Shown here: positions 36,238 through 45,613 of the stretch, in pieces | How positions within the stretch are numbered: the first letter of the stretch is position 1 | Layout of the letters: each line of letters opens with the position of its first letter | Assembly (NCBI GenBank): GCA_018228665.1 | Contig: CP073692.1 | Coordinates: forward strand, 2,740,046 to 2,804,045 | Origin: Faecalicatena sp. Marseille-Q4148 | GTDB lineage: Bacteria > Bacillota > Clostridia > Lachnospirales > Lachnospiraceae | Reading direction: 5' to 3' | Length of the DNA stretch: 64,000 nt | Translations under genes and position numbers: made by a program | The notes under the pieces: model-generated | Seen by the model: the letters and a program-made list of their open reading frames with translations, nothing else | Told to the model about the DNA's origin: nothing | Database searches by the model: none

Positions 36238-36292
36238 AGTAAGCCCGAAGACGCATAACCAGACGGCAGATGCAGTAAGCCCGAAGACGCAT
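36238..36292 (+). repeat. Two 19-bp direct repeats before rplQ
   Basis: AGTAAGCCCGAAGACGCAT occurs at 36238-36256 and 36274-36292, 36 bases apart start to start. An outer ATGCAG/CTGCAT pair surrounds the second copy. The repeats fill the gap between rpoA and rplQ and may form alternative RNA folds. Confidence 0.7.
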
Positions 36293-36325
36293 GTATTTGC
36301 TGCATATTATTGGAGGAAAATTACA

Positions 36326-36850
36326 ATGGCAAATTATAGAAAACTTGGAAGAACATCCAGTCAGAGAAAAGCACTGATCAGATCTCAGGTTACAGCTTTA
36401 TTAGCTAACGGCAAGATCGTTACAACAGAGGCAAAAGCAAAAGAAATCAGAAAAGTTGCAGAAGGTCTGATTGCTTTAGCAGTAAAAGAAAAAGATAACT
36501 ACGAAGAAGTTACTGTAAAAGCTAAAGTTGCCAGAAAAGACAAAGATGGTAAGAGAGTAAAAGAAGTTGTAGACGGAAAGAAAGTAACTGTATACGACGA
36601 AGTTGAAAAAACAATCAAAAAAGATAAACCATCAAGACTTCATGCAAGACGTGAAATGTTAAAAGTTCTTTACCCAGTGAAAGAAGTTCCAGCTGGAAAG
36701 AAAAAAGCAGAAGAAGTTGATTTAGTTGCAAAACTGTTCGACGAAATCGCACCAAAATATGAAAACCGTAAAGGTGGATACACAAGAATCATCAAGATCG
36801 GTCTTCGTAAAGGTGATGCTGCAATGGAAGTTCTTATGGAATTAGTATAA
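36326..36850 (+). CDS. rplQ: 50S ribosomal protein L17, with lineage insertion
   Basis: The 174-residue protein starts [20 protein letters not shown] and ends with [30 protein letters not shown], both typical. The usual length is about 115-130. The extra ~45 residues are a charged insert (about 56-101) between the second helix and the LHARRE motif, plus a small second insert near 117-130. The protein lies at the tunnel exit. It is the last gene of the superoperon and is followed by a terminator. Confidence 0.96.
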   Translation: MANYRKLGRTSSQRKALIRSQVTALLANGKIVTTEAKAKEIRKVAEGLIALAVKEKDNYEEVTVKAKVARKDKDGKRVKEVVDGKKVTVYDEVEKTIKKDKPSRLHARREMLKVLYPVKEVPAGKKKAEEVDLVAKLFDEIAPKYENRKGGYTRIIKIGLRKGDAAMEVLMELV

Positions 36851-36859
36851 GAATATTTA

Positions 36860-36901
36860 AGAGCCTAACCCTTGTAAATAAAGGGCATAGGCTCTTTTTC
36901 T
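36860..36901 (+). terminator. Terminator of the ribosomal superoperon
   Basis: AGAGCCTAaCCCTT pairs with AAGGGcaTAGGCTCT, with a short loop and a TTTTTC run after the stem. This is a strong intrinsic terminator 9 bases after rplQ. Confidence 0.85.
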
Positions 36902-37026
36902 TTGCTCTGTGATACTGCTTATCGTGTGTGTTAGGTTTTCTGATGGTATATTGTAGTGTTTTATGATATTATTCATGTATAAATAGAACAGGAAACAAAG
37001 AACTTCAAAACGGAAAGGGAAGGAAT

Positions 37027-38076
37027 ATGGAACAGGAACAAAAGCATAAAAGACGCGTACGGTATAAAGGAACACATCCTCGCAGTTATAAAGAAAAATA
37101 TAAAGAATTGCAGCCGGAAAAATATCCGGAAATGGTAAAGCACATTATTGATAAAGGCGGAACTCCGGCAGGAATGCATATTTCAATCTGTGTAAAAGAA
37201 ATTCTGGATTTTCTGCAGATTCAACCGGGACAAAAAGGCTTGGATGCAACACTTGGTTATGGAGGACATACGTTGGAGATGATGAAATGTCTGAAGGGCG
37301 AAGGGCATATGTATGCATTAGATATCGATCCGATTGAGTCAGTGAAAACGAAAGAACGCTTAGAAAGTCTTGGTTATGGACCGGAGATTCTGACAATTCG
37401 CAATATTAATTTTGCAGATGCAGATCAGGTGGCGGCAGAGGCAGGAAAATTTGACTTTGTACTGGCAGATCTTGGAGTATCCTCGATGCAGATTGATAAT
37501 CCGGACAGGGGTTTTTCTTATAAGATTGAAGGACCGTTAGATCTTCGCCTAAATCCGCAGAAAGGAATTTCAGCGGCAGAAAGATTGAATTCGGTTTCAG
37601 AAGAAGAACTGGTGGGAATGTTGATTGAGAATTCCGATGAACCGTATGCGGCAGAGATTGCAGCCAAAGTAATGCGAAAGAGAAAACAGGGAATCCGTAT
37701 TGCGACGACAACGATGCTGCAGGAAACGATTGAAGAGGCGCTTTGCTTTCTTCCGGAAGCAGAGCGAAAAGAAGCGGTAAAGAAATCCTGCCAAAGAACG
37801 TTTCAGGCGCTGCGGATTGATGTAAACAGCGAGTATGAGGTATTATATACGTTTATGGAAAAATTGCCGGAAATTCTTGCACCGGGCGGAAGGGCAGCCA
37901 TTTTGACGTTCCATTCCGGAGAAGACAGGATTGTTAAAAAAGCCTTTAAGGAATTTAAGCGACAAGGAATTTACAGTGATGTGGCAGAAGATGTGATTCG
38001 TCCGTCAAAGGAAGAGTGTATTATGAACAGCCGTGCCCGCTCTACAAAAATGCGTTGGGCAATCCGCGCAGAATAG
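37027..38076 (+). CDS. RsmH-type 16S rRNA methyltransferase paralogue
   Basis: The 349-residue protein has the RsmH (MraW) SAM-binding motif LDATLGYGGHTLEMM (about residues 73-87) and the family signatures DLGVSSMQIDNPDRGFSY and the late LTFHSGEDRIVKKAFKE. It also carries a ~45-residue basic N-terminal extension, and MHISICVKEIL replaces the usual HxPVLLxEV. RsmH methylates C1402 of 16S rRNA at N4, and the standard gene lies in the cell-wall (dcw) cluster. This one, beside the ribosomal operon, is probably a second copy with a related or shifted target. Confidence 0.85.
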   Translation: MEQEQKHKRRVRYKGTHPRSYKEKYKELQPEKYPEMVKHIIDKGGTPAGMHISICVKEILDFLQIQPGQKGLDATLGYGGHTLEMMKCLKGEGHMYALDIDPIESVKTKERLESLGYGPEILTIRNINFADADQVAAEAGKFDFVLADLGVSSMQIDNPDRGFSYKIEGPLDLRLNPQKGISAAERLNSVSEEELVGMLIENSDEPYAAEIAAKVMRKRKQGIRIATTTMLQETIEEALCFLPEAERKEAVKKSCQRTFQALRIDVNSEYEVLYTFMEKLPEILAPGGRAAILTFHSGEDRIVKKAFKEFKRQGIYSDVAEDVIRPSKEECIMNSRARSTKMRWAIRAE

Positions 38077-38089
38077 ATATGAAGAGTGC

Positions 38090-38118
38090 TTCAAAGAAAT
38101 CTCATTTCGTGATACAAT
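38090..38118 (+). promoter_or_regulatory. Promoter of the aldo/keto reductase gene
   Basis: TTCAAA (38090-38095), a 17-base spacer and TACAAT (38113-38118) lie 50 bases before the start codon. Confidence 0.5.
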
Positions 38119-38167
38119 AAAAGAAATCTATTGAATGCGATAAATACATGACAAAGGAGACAGCAAT

Positions 38168-39289
38168 ATGGAAAAAAGGGAATTTGAAAAATTAGGGGTG
38201 GAAACGTCTTTGCTTGGATTTGGATGTATGCGTTTTCCAATGACAGAAGAGGGAAAGATTGATGAGCAGGAAGCAGAAAAGATGATCGACTGTGCTATTG
38301 CAGGCGGCGTGAATTATATTGATACGGCATACCCGTACCATAATGGGGACAGCGAGCCTTTTGTGGGACGTGTACTTGATAAATATAATCGTGCAGATTA
38401 TTACCTGGCAACAAAACTTCCAATCTGGAAACTTGAGACACTGGAAGATGCAAAGCATATCTTTGAAGAGCAGCTGGAAAGACTGCATAAAGATTATGTG
38501 GATTTTTATTTATTGCATGCGCTTGACAAAGCACGTTTTCAGAAGGTAGTAGATCTTGGAATCATTCCATATCTTGAAGAGATGTGTGCGAAAGGAAAGA
38601 TTAGATATATTGGATTTTCTTTCCATGACGATTATGAAGTATTTGAGGAGATTCTGAATTACTATCATTGGGATTTCTGCCAAATTCAGTTTAATTATAT
38701 GGATACAGAAGAACAGGCAGGATTAAAAGGCTATCATCTGGCAGAGGAAAAAGGAATCCCGGTTGTTATTATGGAGCCGATCAAAGGAGGTATGCTTGCA
38801 TCGCTTCCGTCACAGGCAGAAGGTCCGTTAAAGGCGATGGCGCCGGAAGAGAGCGTAGCTTCATGGGCGCTTAGGTTTGTGGGAACATTTTCCAATGTCA
38901 AAGTTATTTTAAGCGGTATGAGCACTATGGAGCAGGTGGAAGACAATCTGCATGTATTCCAGAACTTTCATCCGCTGTCAGAAGAAGAGCAGAAGCTAAT
39001 TGAGGATACGGCAAACGGACTGAAAGCAAGAGTAAAGAATGGCTGTACAGGATGCGCTTACTGTATGCCTTGCCCGGCAGGGGTAAATATTCCGGCAAAC
39101 TTTAAGCTGTGGAATGAACATGCAATCTACGAAAACACATCCCAGATCAAAAAGCGATGGGAAGGCTGGGAAGAGGAATCCAGGGCAGATCACTGTGTCA
39201 AATGCGGCAAATGTGAGACGGTATGTCCACAGAAGATCTCCATTCGGGAAGACCTGGCAAAAGTTGCAGCGGAAATGAAAGCACTTTAG
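38168..39289 (+). CDS. Aldo/keto reductase with C-terminal 4Fe-4S ferredoxin domain
   Basis: The 373-residue protein has an aldo/keto reductase barrel (1-285) with the full catalytic tetrad D52, Y57, K83, H117. A C-terminal iron-sulfur part follows (CTGCAYCMPC about 296-305, CVKCGKCETVC about 343-353). Such proteins are frequent in Clostridia and may link carbonyl reduction to ferredoxin; the substrate is unknown. It is a paralogue of the gene at 4330, which lacks two of the four tetrad residues. Its 3' end overlaps truA, on the other strand, by 4 bases. Confidence 0.92.
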   Translation: MEKREFEKLGVETSLLGFGCMRFPMTEEGKIDEQEAEKMIDCAIAGGVNYIDTAYPYHNGDSEPFVGRVLDKYNRADYYLATKLPIWKLETLEDAKHIFEEQLERLHKDYVDFYLLHALDKARFQKVVDLGIIPYLEEMCAKGKIRYIGFSFHDDYEVFEEILNYYHWDFCQIQFNYMDTEEQAGLKGYHLAEEKGIPVVIMEPIKGGMLASLPSQAEGPLKAMAPEESVASWALRFVGTFSNVKVILSGMSTMEQVEDNLHVFQNFHPLSEEEQKLIEDTANGLKARVKNGCTGCAYCMPCPAGVNIPANFKLWNEHAIYENTSQIKKRWEGWEEESRADHCVKCGKCETVCPQKISIREDLAKVAAEMKAL

Positions 39290-40059
39290 TGATTCATTTG
39301 CAGAGTGCTTTCAGGATATTCGACTGTTTCTAAAAAGAGTCCCTGTGGAGGAGCGGTAATTCCCGCATCTTTCCGGTCGCAGGAGGAAAGAATCTGTGCT
39401 GCGGCAGTTTGAGGAAGTGTGCCCCGCCCAATATCTACAAGGGTTCCACAGATAATGCGTACCATATTATAAAGAAATCCATTTCCGCGGATACGAATTT
39501 GAATCTCGCGTTCCAACTCGATGATATCAAGTGAGTAGATTTCCCGGACAGTGGATTTCTTTGTTTTTTTCAAAGAAGAAAATCCTCTAAAATCATGAAC
39601 ACCGATCAGCACGGAAGCTGCCTGACGCATGGCAGAAAGGTTTAATGTTTCCGGAAACTGCCAGGTATATTTGCGATCGAAAACAGAAGGGCAATCCGGC
39701 TTTGCAATACGGTACAGATAAGTCTTGGCAGAGGCGCTTAGGCGGCTGTGAAATCGTTCAGGAACGTCTTCTACGGAATATACAAAAATATCCTTTGGAA
39801 GATAGGAAGACAGATATGTGCGAATTTCCTGACAGGATCTGCAGCAGTTAGTATGAAAGTTAGCAGTTTGTCCGAGAGAATGAACACCGGCATCTGTTCG
39901 CCCGGAACCAATAACAGAAATTTCTTCTCCGGTCATTTTGGAGAGTACCTCTTCCAGCTTTCCCTGAATTGTGTTTGTGTTAGTATCATTTCCGAGACGC
40001 TGCCATCCATAATAGCGGGTTCCATCGTATTCTAGTATCATCTTTATATTTCGTTTCAT
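39286..40059 (-). CDS. truA: tRNA pseudouridine(38-40) synthase
   Basis: The 257-residue protein has the catalytic Asp motif GRTDAGVHS (about residues 52-60) and FHSRLSASAKTYLYRI, FLYNMVRIICGTLVDIGRG. It makes pseudouridine at positions 38-40 of the tRNA anticodon arm. In many Clostridia truA lies with the ECF transporter genes after rplQ; those are missing here. The start ATG 40059 follows GAATGGAGAACAACC on the minus strand. Confidence 0.95.
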   Translation of the reverse strand: MKRNIKMILEYDGTRYYGWQRLGNDTNTNTIQGKLEEVLSKMTGEEISVIGSGRTDAGVHSLGQTANFHTNCCRSCQEIRTYLSSYLPKDIFVYSVEDVPERFHSRLSASAKTYLYRIAKPDCPSVFDRKYTWQFPETLNLSAMRQAASVLIGVHDFRGFSSLKKTKKSTVREIYSLDIIELEREIQIRIRGNGFLYNMVRIICGTLVDIGRGTLPQTAAAQILSSCDRKDAGITAPPQGLFLETVEYPESTLQMNH

Positions 40060-40121
40060 TGGTTGTTCTCCATTCTTTTAAATTTTTATGCAATTTTCTC
40101 ATGAAAAATATTATAATTATC

Positions 40122-40151
40122 TTAACATAGCCCCCCATTCAATGCTATACT
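40122..40151 (+). promoter_or_regulatory. Promoter of the TauE/SafE gene
   Basis: TTAACA (40122-40127), an 18-base spacer and TATACT (40146-40151) lie 38 bases before the start codon. Confidence 0.5.
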
Positions 40152-40189
40152 AAAAAAGAATGTGAATGAAAGTTGAGGAGGAAAGAAAT

Positions 40190-40951
40190 ATGGAGTTACA
40201 GGGACTGCTGATTGTGTGTCCACTAGTCTTTCTTGCAGGCTTTGTGGATGCGATTGCAGGAGGTGGGGGGATTATTTCGCTTCCAGCCTATCTATTTGCA
40301 GGGATTCCGCCCCACATGGCGCTTGGAACAAATAAACTCTCGTCTACTAGCGGAACATTGATTTCAACAATCAGGTATATGAAAAACGGTTATTTGAAAG
40401 GAATCGGTCTGCTGGCTGCCTTAGCTGCTGTGGCAGCAATAGCCGGAAGCGCAGCGGGTTCCAGGATTGCATTGTTTGTTCCGGAGAAGATTATTGAGAA
40501 CCTGATGCTGATTGTACTGCCGGTAGTAGCATTTTTTGTATTGAGAAATAAATCATTTTCAGAGGAGAAGGAGGCACAACCGCTTCCGGGAAAGAAAAGA
40601 ATCTTTTTGACGCTTGCAGCAGCGTTTGGGATTGGAATGTATGACGGGTTGTACGGACCTGGAACCGGAACCTTTCTGCTGCTTGTTTTGACAGGAATTA
40701 CCCATCTTTCTATGAAACAGGCAAGTGCTGCTACGAAGATCATTAATTTGTCAAGCAATGTATCGGCGCTGATTACATTTCTTATCAGCGGAGCAGTGGA
40801 TTATCGACTTGGAATTGCCGGAGCTGTTTGTTGTATTGCCGGACATTATGTGGGTGCGGGAATGGTTGTCAAGGATGGAACAAAGATTGTAAAACCGGTC
40901 GTGATATTTGTGCTTGCGGCTTTATTTATAAAAGTAATACTAGGAAAGTAG
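40190..40951 (+). CDS. TauE/SafE family membrane permease
   Basis: The 253-residue protein has about seven to eight hydrophobic segments. It shows the family signature GFVDAIAGGGGIISLPAYL and the half-repeat AAFGIGMYDGLYGPGTGTFLLL. GAGGAGG at 40174-40181 sets ATG 40190, not the ATG at 40166. Members export or import sulfite, sulfoacetate or other organosulfur anions; the substrate cannot be set here. Confidence 0.9.
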   Translation: MELQGLLIVCPLVFLAGFVDAIAGGGGIISLPAYLFAGIPPHMALGTNKLSSTSGTLISTIRYMKNGYLKGIGLLAALAAVAAIAGSAAGSRIALFVPEKIIENLMLIVLPVVAFFVLRNKSFSEEKEAQPLPGKKRIFLTLAAAFGIGMYDGLYGPGTGTFLLLVLTGITHLSMKQASAATKIINLSSNVSALITFLISGAVDYRLGIAGAVCCIAGHYVGAGMVVKDGTKIVKPVVIFVLAALFIKVILGK

Positions 40952-40960
40952 GGGTAAGTT

Positions 40961-41389
40961 ATGGAAAAGCTATTTACATATGGAACATTCCAACATCCGT
41001 ATGTGCAGGAAAAGATTCTTGGAAGGGTGATACAGGGACGAAAAGGTATCTTGGAGAATTTTGCGGTAAACTGTGCATTGGAATATTATGATCTTACCGA
41101 ATGTGAGGGCAGCAGTGTAAGCGGAATGGTGCTTGATCTGACGGAAGAGGAGCTTGATCGGGCAGATATTTGGGAAAATGTACCGCTGTATACGAGACGA
41201 CATTTTCCGGTCCGCACAGAACAGGGCCTGGAAGAGGCTACTGTTTATATGATGACAGAGCGCCCGAAAGAATTTCGCAAACTGGAAATCAGTGGAACAT
41301 ACTCCTGTGTTTCCGAAGAAAATCTGAGAAAAGAGATTGATGCATGTGTAGATGCGCATCCGGAACTTCAGACGCATAAACGGGAATAA
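40961..41389 (+). CDS. Gamma-glutamylcyclotransferase family protein
   Basis: The 142-residue protein has the YGTF motif near the N-terminus (LFTYGTFQHPYVQ) and the acidic ELDRADIWENVPLYTRRHFPV region of the GGCT/AIG2-like fold. It may act on gamma-glutamyl amines or peptides. It starts 9 bases after the permease gene, so the two may be cotranscribed. Confidence 0.85.
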   Translation: MEKLFTYGTFQHPYVQEKILGRVIQGRKGILENFAVNCALEYYDLTECEGSSVSGMVLDLTEEELDRADIWENVPLYTRRHFPVRTEQGLEEATVYMMTERPKEFRKLEISGTYSCVSEENLRKEIDACVDAHPELQTHKRE

Positions 41390-41409
41390 AAACAGGGGGA
41401 AGAGTGGTC

Positions 41410-42351
41410 ATGGTAGGAATTTATAAGACAGAACATGGTGTTATGCACGCTCTGGAAAAACCGGAAGATGGTACATGGATACAGCTTACGAGTCCGACAC
41501 TGGATGAATGTCGGGAAGTGGCAGCAGAATTCGAGATTGATATTCTTGATCTTAGAACAGCGCTTGATGATGAGGAGAGTGCCCGTGTCAGTATTGAAGA
41601 CGGATATACACTCATCCTTGTAGATATTCCGTCAAGAGAAGTACGACATGGAAGGGAAGCGTACACAACAATCCCTCTTGGTATTATTTTGACAGAATCG
41701 GTAATCATTACTGTCTGCGCGGAAGAAAATGCGGTGCTGGATTATTTTACAGATCATCGCCTGAAAGATTTCAGTACAAAGAAACGTATGCGCTTTGTAT
41801 ATCAGCTGTTGTATCGCTGTTGTATGTATTATCAGAGTTATCTGAGAGTCATTAACCGCAGAAGAACGGAAATCGAGGCAAGCATTCATAAGAACACAGA
41901 AGATTCTGATCTCATCGATCTTCATGAATTAGAGTCAAACCTTGTATATTTTGCAACATCTTTGCGGAAGAATGGAGTTGTATTAAACAGACTGACAAGA
42001 TATGAACGGATTAAGCAGTATCCGGAGGACAGTGAACTTTTGGAAGATGTGATTGTCGAGAATACGCAGGCGATTGAAATGACACAGATTTACAGAGATA
42101 TTATCAGTGGTACAAAGGAATTGCTGTCAACGGTCATTAATAATCGTTTGAATAATGTAATGAAATATTTAGCTTCGATTACGATTGTAATGGCGATTCC
42201 GACAATTATTTCCGGGCTGTACGGGATGAATGTTGAGGCAAGCGGGATGCCTCTTTCACAGAATCCATATGGATTTGGAATTATTTGTCTCATGACGCTT
42301 GTGATCTGCTGCGTGACAGTAGTGATCTTAAAGAAGCGAAAGATGATGTAA
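41410..42351 (+). CDS. CorA-family divalent cation transporter
   Basis: The 313-residue protein has a long cytoplasmic helical domain, then two C-terminal membrane helices with the selectivity motif YGMN between them (IISGLYGMNVEASGMPLSQNPYGF). It is a homopentameric Mg/Co/Ni channel by family. I favour ATG 41410, nine bases after AGGGGGA, over GTG 41404. Confidence 0.9.
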   Translation: MVGIYKTEHGVMHALEKPEDGTWIQLTSPTLDECREVAAEFEIDILDLRTALDDEESARVSIEDGYTLILVDIPSREVRHGREAYTTIPLGIILTESVIITVCAEENAVLDYFTDHRLKDFSTKKRMRFVYQLLYRCCMYYQSYLRVINRRRTEIEASIHKNTEDSDLIDLHELESNLVYFATSLRKNGVVLNRLTRYERIKQYPEDSELLEDVIVENTQAIEMTQIYRDIISGTKELLSTVINNRLNNVMKYLASITIVMAIPTIISGLYGMNVEASGMPLSQNPYGFGIICLMTLVICCVTVVILKKRKMM

Positions 42352-42457
42352 TCACTTTATATGGACACGCTCATATTGTGAAGAAATTTCATACTATTTA
42401 TAAAGAGATAGAGTTTTATGACAGTCTTTAGCAGAAAAAACAAATAGGAGGGATCAG

Positions 42458-43378
42458 ATGCAGGGAATCGGTGAAAGTATAGCAGGAGCTGCCAGGGAGA
42501 TCTGCAAGAATTACGAAGAAGAAGAACTGTTTCGGCCGAAGCCGGGGAAGAAGATGCCGGAACGGGCAGTGATTATTGAATTTATCCGGGAATTGAAGAA
42601 GATTATATTTCCTGGATATTTCGGGAAAGATGCAGCGCTGGACGGAGATGTAAATTGTTATATCGGCTACAGGATCAGTCACCTGTATTGTATGTTAAAG
42701 GAGCAGGTTGCGATTGCAATGGCCTATTTTAGAGAAATAGAGGCATGTGAGGCTGAACGGGATGAGGAGGCAGATAAGATCTGCCAGAGATTTTTTGAGG
42801 AATTGCCGAAGCTTCAAAGAACACTTTTGACAGATATTCAGGCAGGGTTTGACGGAGATCCGGCAGCTAAGAGTAAAGAAGAGATCATTTATTCCTATCC
42901 GGGATTATTTGCGATTTATGTATATCGGGTTGCCCATGTACTTTATCAGGAAGAAGTACCGTTTCTTCCACGCATTATGTCAGAATATGCTCATGGAAGA
43001 ACCGGAATTGATATTAATCCGGGCGCATCGATTGGAGAATATTTTTTTATTGACCATGGTACAGGAGTGGTAATTGGAGAGACAACAGAGATTGGGCAAA
43101 ATGTAAAACTCTATCAGGGTGTTACACTCGGAGCGCTTTCTACGAGAGACGGTCAGCAGCTTGCAGGAGTAAAGCGGCATCCGACAATTGAAAATAATGT
43201 AACGATTTATTCAAACTCAACGGTACTTGGCGGAGAGACTGTGATTGGAGAAAATACAATCATTGGCGGAAATACGTTCATTACAACATCGATTCCGCCG
43301 AATACGAAAGTGAGTGCGAAAAGTCCGGAACTTGTAATTAAAAGTCCGAAAAGAAATGCAAAGGATTGGGAGATTTAA
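42458..43378 (+). CDS. cysE: Serine O-acetyltransferase
   Basis: The 306-residue protein has an N-terminal helical domain and a left-handed beta-helix of hexapeptide repeats (GIDINPGASIGEYFFIDHGTGVVIGETTEIGQNV). The catalytic His-containing segments are AHGRTGIDI and DHGTG. It makes O-acetylserine for cysteine synthesis. The longer N-terminus fits the EpsC-like form of Clostridia. AGGAGGG precedes the start. Confidence 0.93.
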   Translation: MQGIGESIAGAAREICKNYEEEELFRPKPGKKMPERAVIIEFIRELKKIIFPGYFGKDAALDGDVNCYIGYRISHLYCMLKEQVAIAMAYFREIEACEAERDEEADKICQRFFEELPKLQRTLLTDIQAGFDGDPAAKSKEEIIYSYPGLFAIYVYRVAHVLYQEEVPFLPRIMSEYAHGRTGIDINPGASIGEYFFIDHGTGVVIGETTEIGQNVKLYQGVTLGALSTRDGQQLAGVKRHPTIENNVTIYSNSTVLGGETVIGENTIIGGNTFITTSIPPNTKVSAKSPELVIKSPKRNAKDWEI

Positions 43379-43393
43379 AAAAAGGAGATACAA

Positions 43394-45025
43394 ATGAGTA
43401 TTAGTATTTTATTTGGCCTGCTTGGCGGGTTGGCATTATTTTTATATGGAATGCAGATGATGAGTACGAATTTGGAAGCAGTTGCCGGAAGCCGTATGAA
43501 AGGGCTTTTGGAGAAACTTTCGTCGAACCGTCTGCTGGGAGTTATCGTGGGGGCGGTAATCACTGCATTGATTCAATCGTCATCCGGTACAACAGTTATG
43601 GTAGTTGGATTTGTAAATTCCGGATTGATGACGCTTCGCCAGGCTGTCTGGATTATTATGGGTGCCAATATCGGTACAACGATTACCGGGCAGCTCGTAG
43701 CGCTTGATATTGGCGTATTTATGCCGTTTGTGGCATTTATTGGTGTAGCAGTGCTGATGTTTTCAAAAGATAAAAAAGTGCAGAGCATTGCAAGTATTGT
43801 TGCCGGACTTGGAATTTTGTTTATGGGGCTGGATGCCATGAGTGCAGCGATGGAACCTTTGAGAGATTTACCGGAATTTATTAATCTGATTACGAAGTTT
43901 TCCAATCCACTTCTTGGCATTATGGCAGGTGCTCTGTTTACAGCAGCGATCCAGTCTTCTGCGGCATCTGTAGGTATTCTTCAGGCGCTTGCGGTAAGCG
44001 GTGTAATCGGACTTGACAGCGCGGTATTTGTACTTTTTGGACAAAATATCGGTACTTGTATTACAGCAGTTCTGGCATCTATCGGTGCGAATCGTAATGC
44101 AAAGCGTACAACTGTGATCCATTTACTGTTTAATGTGATTGGAACGACAATATTTGTAGTCATTGCATTAGTCACACCATTTGTGCCGTGGATAGAGTCA
44201 TTGACACCTACGAATCCGGCAGGCCAGATTGCAAATGTACATACCGTGTTTAATATTGTAACAACATTGTTGTTACTCCCGTTTGGAGAGTATCTTGCGA
44301 AAGCAGCAGAGATGATTCTTCCGGAGCGCGCCGGTATGCACAGTGGTTCCCGCCAGTGGTATCGTGCGATCGGAAAACCGGGACGAGCTCTTGGTTCCTC
44401 TGCGATTGCTGTACAGAATCTTCTTGAGCAGACAGGGCATATGATGGATGCAGCTCGTGAAAATGTAAATGCGGCATTTGAAATGTTTTTGACAGGCGAG
44501 ACAAGTGATATGCAGGATATCGAGGACAGAGAAGAACAGATCGACCTTTATAACGTAGAGATTTCTGAACGTATTTCAGATATTCTTGCGGTGGAGCAGT
44601 CGGTAAGTGAAATAGAACAAGTGAACTGCATTTTCAATATTATCGGGAACATCGAACGAATCGGCGATCACGCAGTCAACCTCGCAGAGTATGCCCAGAC
44701 AATGAAAGAAAAGGGATATGAATTGTCTAAAAAAGGAAGAAAAGAAGTAGAACGGATGCAGGAAAACTGCCGCGAAGGATTAGGTGCATTAAGGTTTGAG
44801 CAATTTGATGCGTGCAAGGAGATACTTGATGCGGCAATACGGTTTGAGCAGCAGACGGATGAAGAATCTGCGGACTACAGAAGCAGACAGATTCGCCGTA
44901 TCGGAAAGAAAGAATGCAGTATGGAGAGTGCGATACTGTATTCGGAATTACTTGTGGATTATGAACGAATTGGGGATCACGCATTGAATATTGCACAGAA
45001 TTTTGCAAAGATTCAGGACGTATAA
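43394..45025 (+). CDS. Na/Pi cotransporter family protein
   Basis: The 543-residue protein has two membrane halves, each with a QSS motif (ALIQSSSGTTVM and AAIQSSAASVGI), followed by a PhoU-like helical C-terminal domain (about 340-543). The family takes up phosphate with sodium. It starts 15 bases after cysE with an AAAGGAG site. Confidence 0.93.
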   Translation: MSISILFGLLGGLALFLYGMQMMSTNLEAVAGSRMKGLLEKLSSNRLLGVIVGAVITALIQSSSGTTVMVVGFVNSGLMTLRQAVWIIMGANIGTTITGQLVALDIGVFMPFVAFIGVAVLMFSKDKKVQSIASIVAGLGILFMGLDAMSAAMEPLRDLPEFINLITKFSNPLLGIMAGALFTAAIQSSAASVGILQALAVSGVIGLDSAVFVLFGQNIGTCITAVLASIGANRNAKRTTVIHLLFNVIGTTIFVVIALVTPFVPWIESLTPTNPAGQIANVHTVFNIVTTLLLLPFGEYLAKAAEMILPERAGMHSGSRQWYRAIGKPGRALGSSAIAVQNLLEQTGHMMDAARENVNAAFEMFLTGETSDMQDIEDREEQIDLYNVEISERISDILAVEQSVSEIEQVNCIFNIIGNIERIGDHAVNLAEYAQTMKEKGYELSKKGRKEVERMQENCREGLGALRFEQFDACKEILDAAIRFEQQTDEESADYRSRQIRRIGKKECSMESAILYSELLVDYERIGDHALNIAQNFAKIQDV

Positions 45026-45091
45026 TAAAGTTTTGAAGTGTTTTATTGTAATTTGAAGCGCTTTCTTGTAAACAGAAATGAAAAAGGATAA

Positions 45092-45613
45092 ATGAAAGAA
45101 AAGGAATTGATTATGGGAGAAAGAAAAGCAGTCATAAGAAATGCAAGACCGGAAGAATGGGAATTGCTGGCGGATATTGAAGCAGAGTGTTTTCCGCCGG
45201 CGGAGGCAGCAACGAGAGAATCCATTGAAAAACGTATGCGATTGTTTCCGGAAAATTTCTGGGTGGCAGAATCAGAAGGCGTCATACTTGGATTTATCAA
45301 TGGAGGAGCAACTGATCAACCAGAACTTCCGGATGCGTTCTATCACGAAGAAGAAAAGCTTCATGTGCCGGATGGAGCTTATCAGACAGTGTTTGGTCTG
45401 AATGTGCGTCCTCAGTATCGAAGACAGGGGATTGCCAGACAGTTGGTAATGCAGATGATAGAAGCATCAAGACAGAGAGGAAAGAAAGGCGTTATTCTGA
45501 CATGCAAGGAGCATTTAATTCCCTTTTATTCTTCCTGTGGTTTTGTAAATCATGGAGTATCAGAGTCCGTACACGGAGGAGCAGTCTGGTATGATATGAA
45601 ATGCATTTTCTGA
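45092..45613 (+). CDS. GNAT family N-acetyltransferase
   Basis: The 173-residue protein has the acetyl-CoA-binding motif LNVRPQYRRQGIARQLVMQMIEASRQRG (Q/R-x-x-G-x-A). It is close to serotonin/arylalkylamine-type acetyltransferases of Firmicutes in length and in the ending FYSSCGFVNHGVSESVHGGAVWYDM. Two ATGs, 45092 and 45113, both have a nearby AGGA, so the exact start is uncertain. Confidence 0.9.
   Translation: MKEKELIMGERKAVIRNARPEEWELLADIEAECFPPAEAATRESIEKRMRLFPENFWVAESEGVILGFINGGATDQPELPDAFYHEEEKLHVPDGAYQTVFGLNVRPQYRRQGIARQLVMQMIEASRQRGKKGVILTCKEHLIPFYSSCGFVNHGVSESVHGGAVWYDMKCIF

Noticed and set aside
36238..36292. CRISPR array
   Set aside because: There are only two copies of a 19-bp repeat, a 17-base spacer and no cas genes; the setting is a ribosomal operon.
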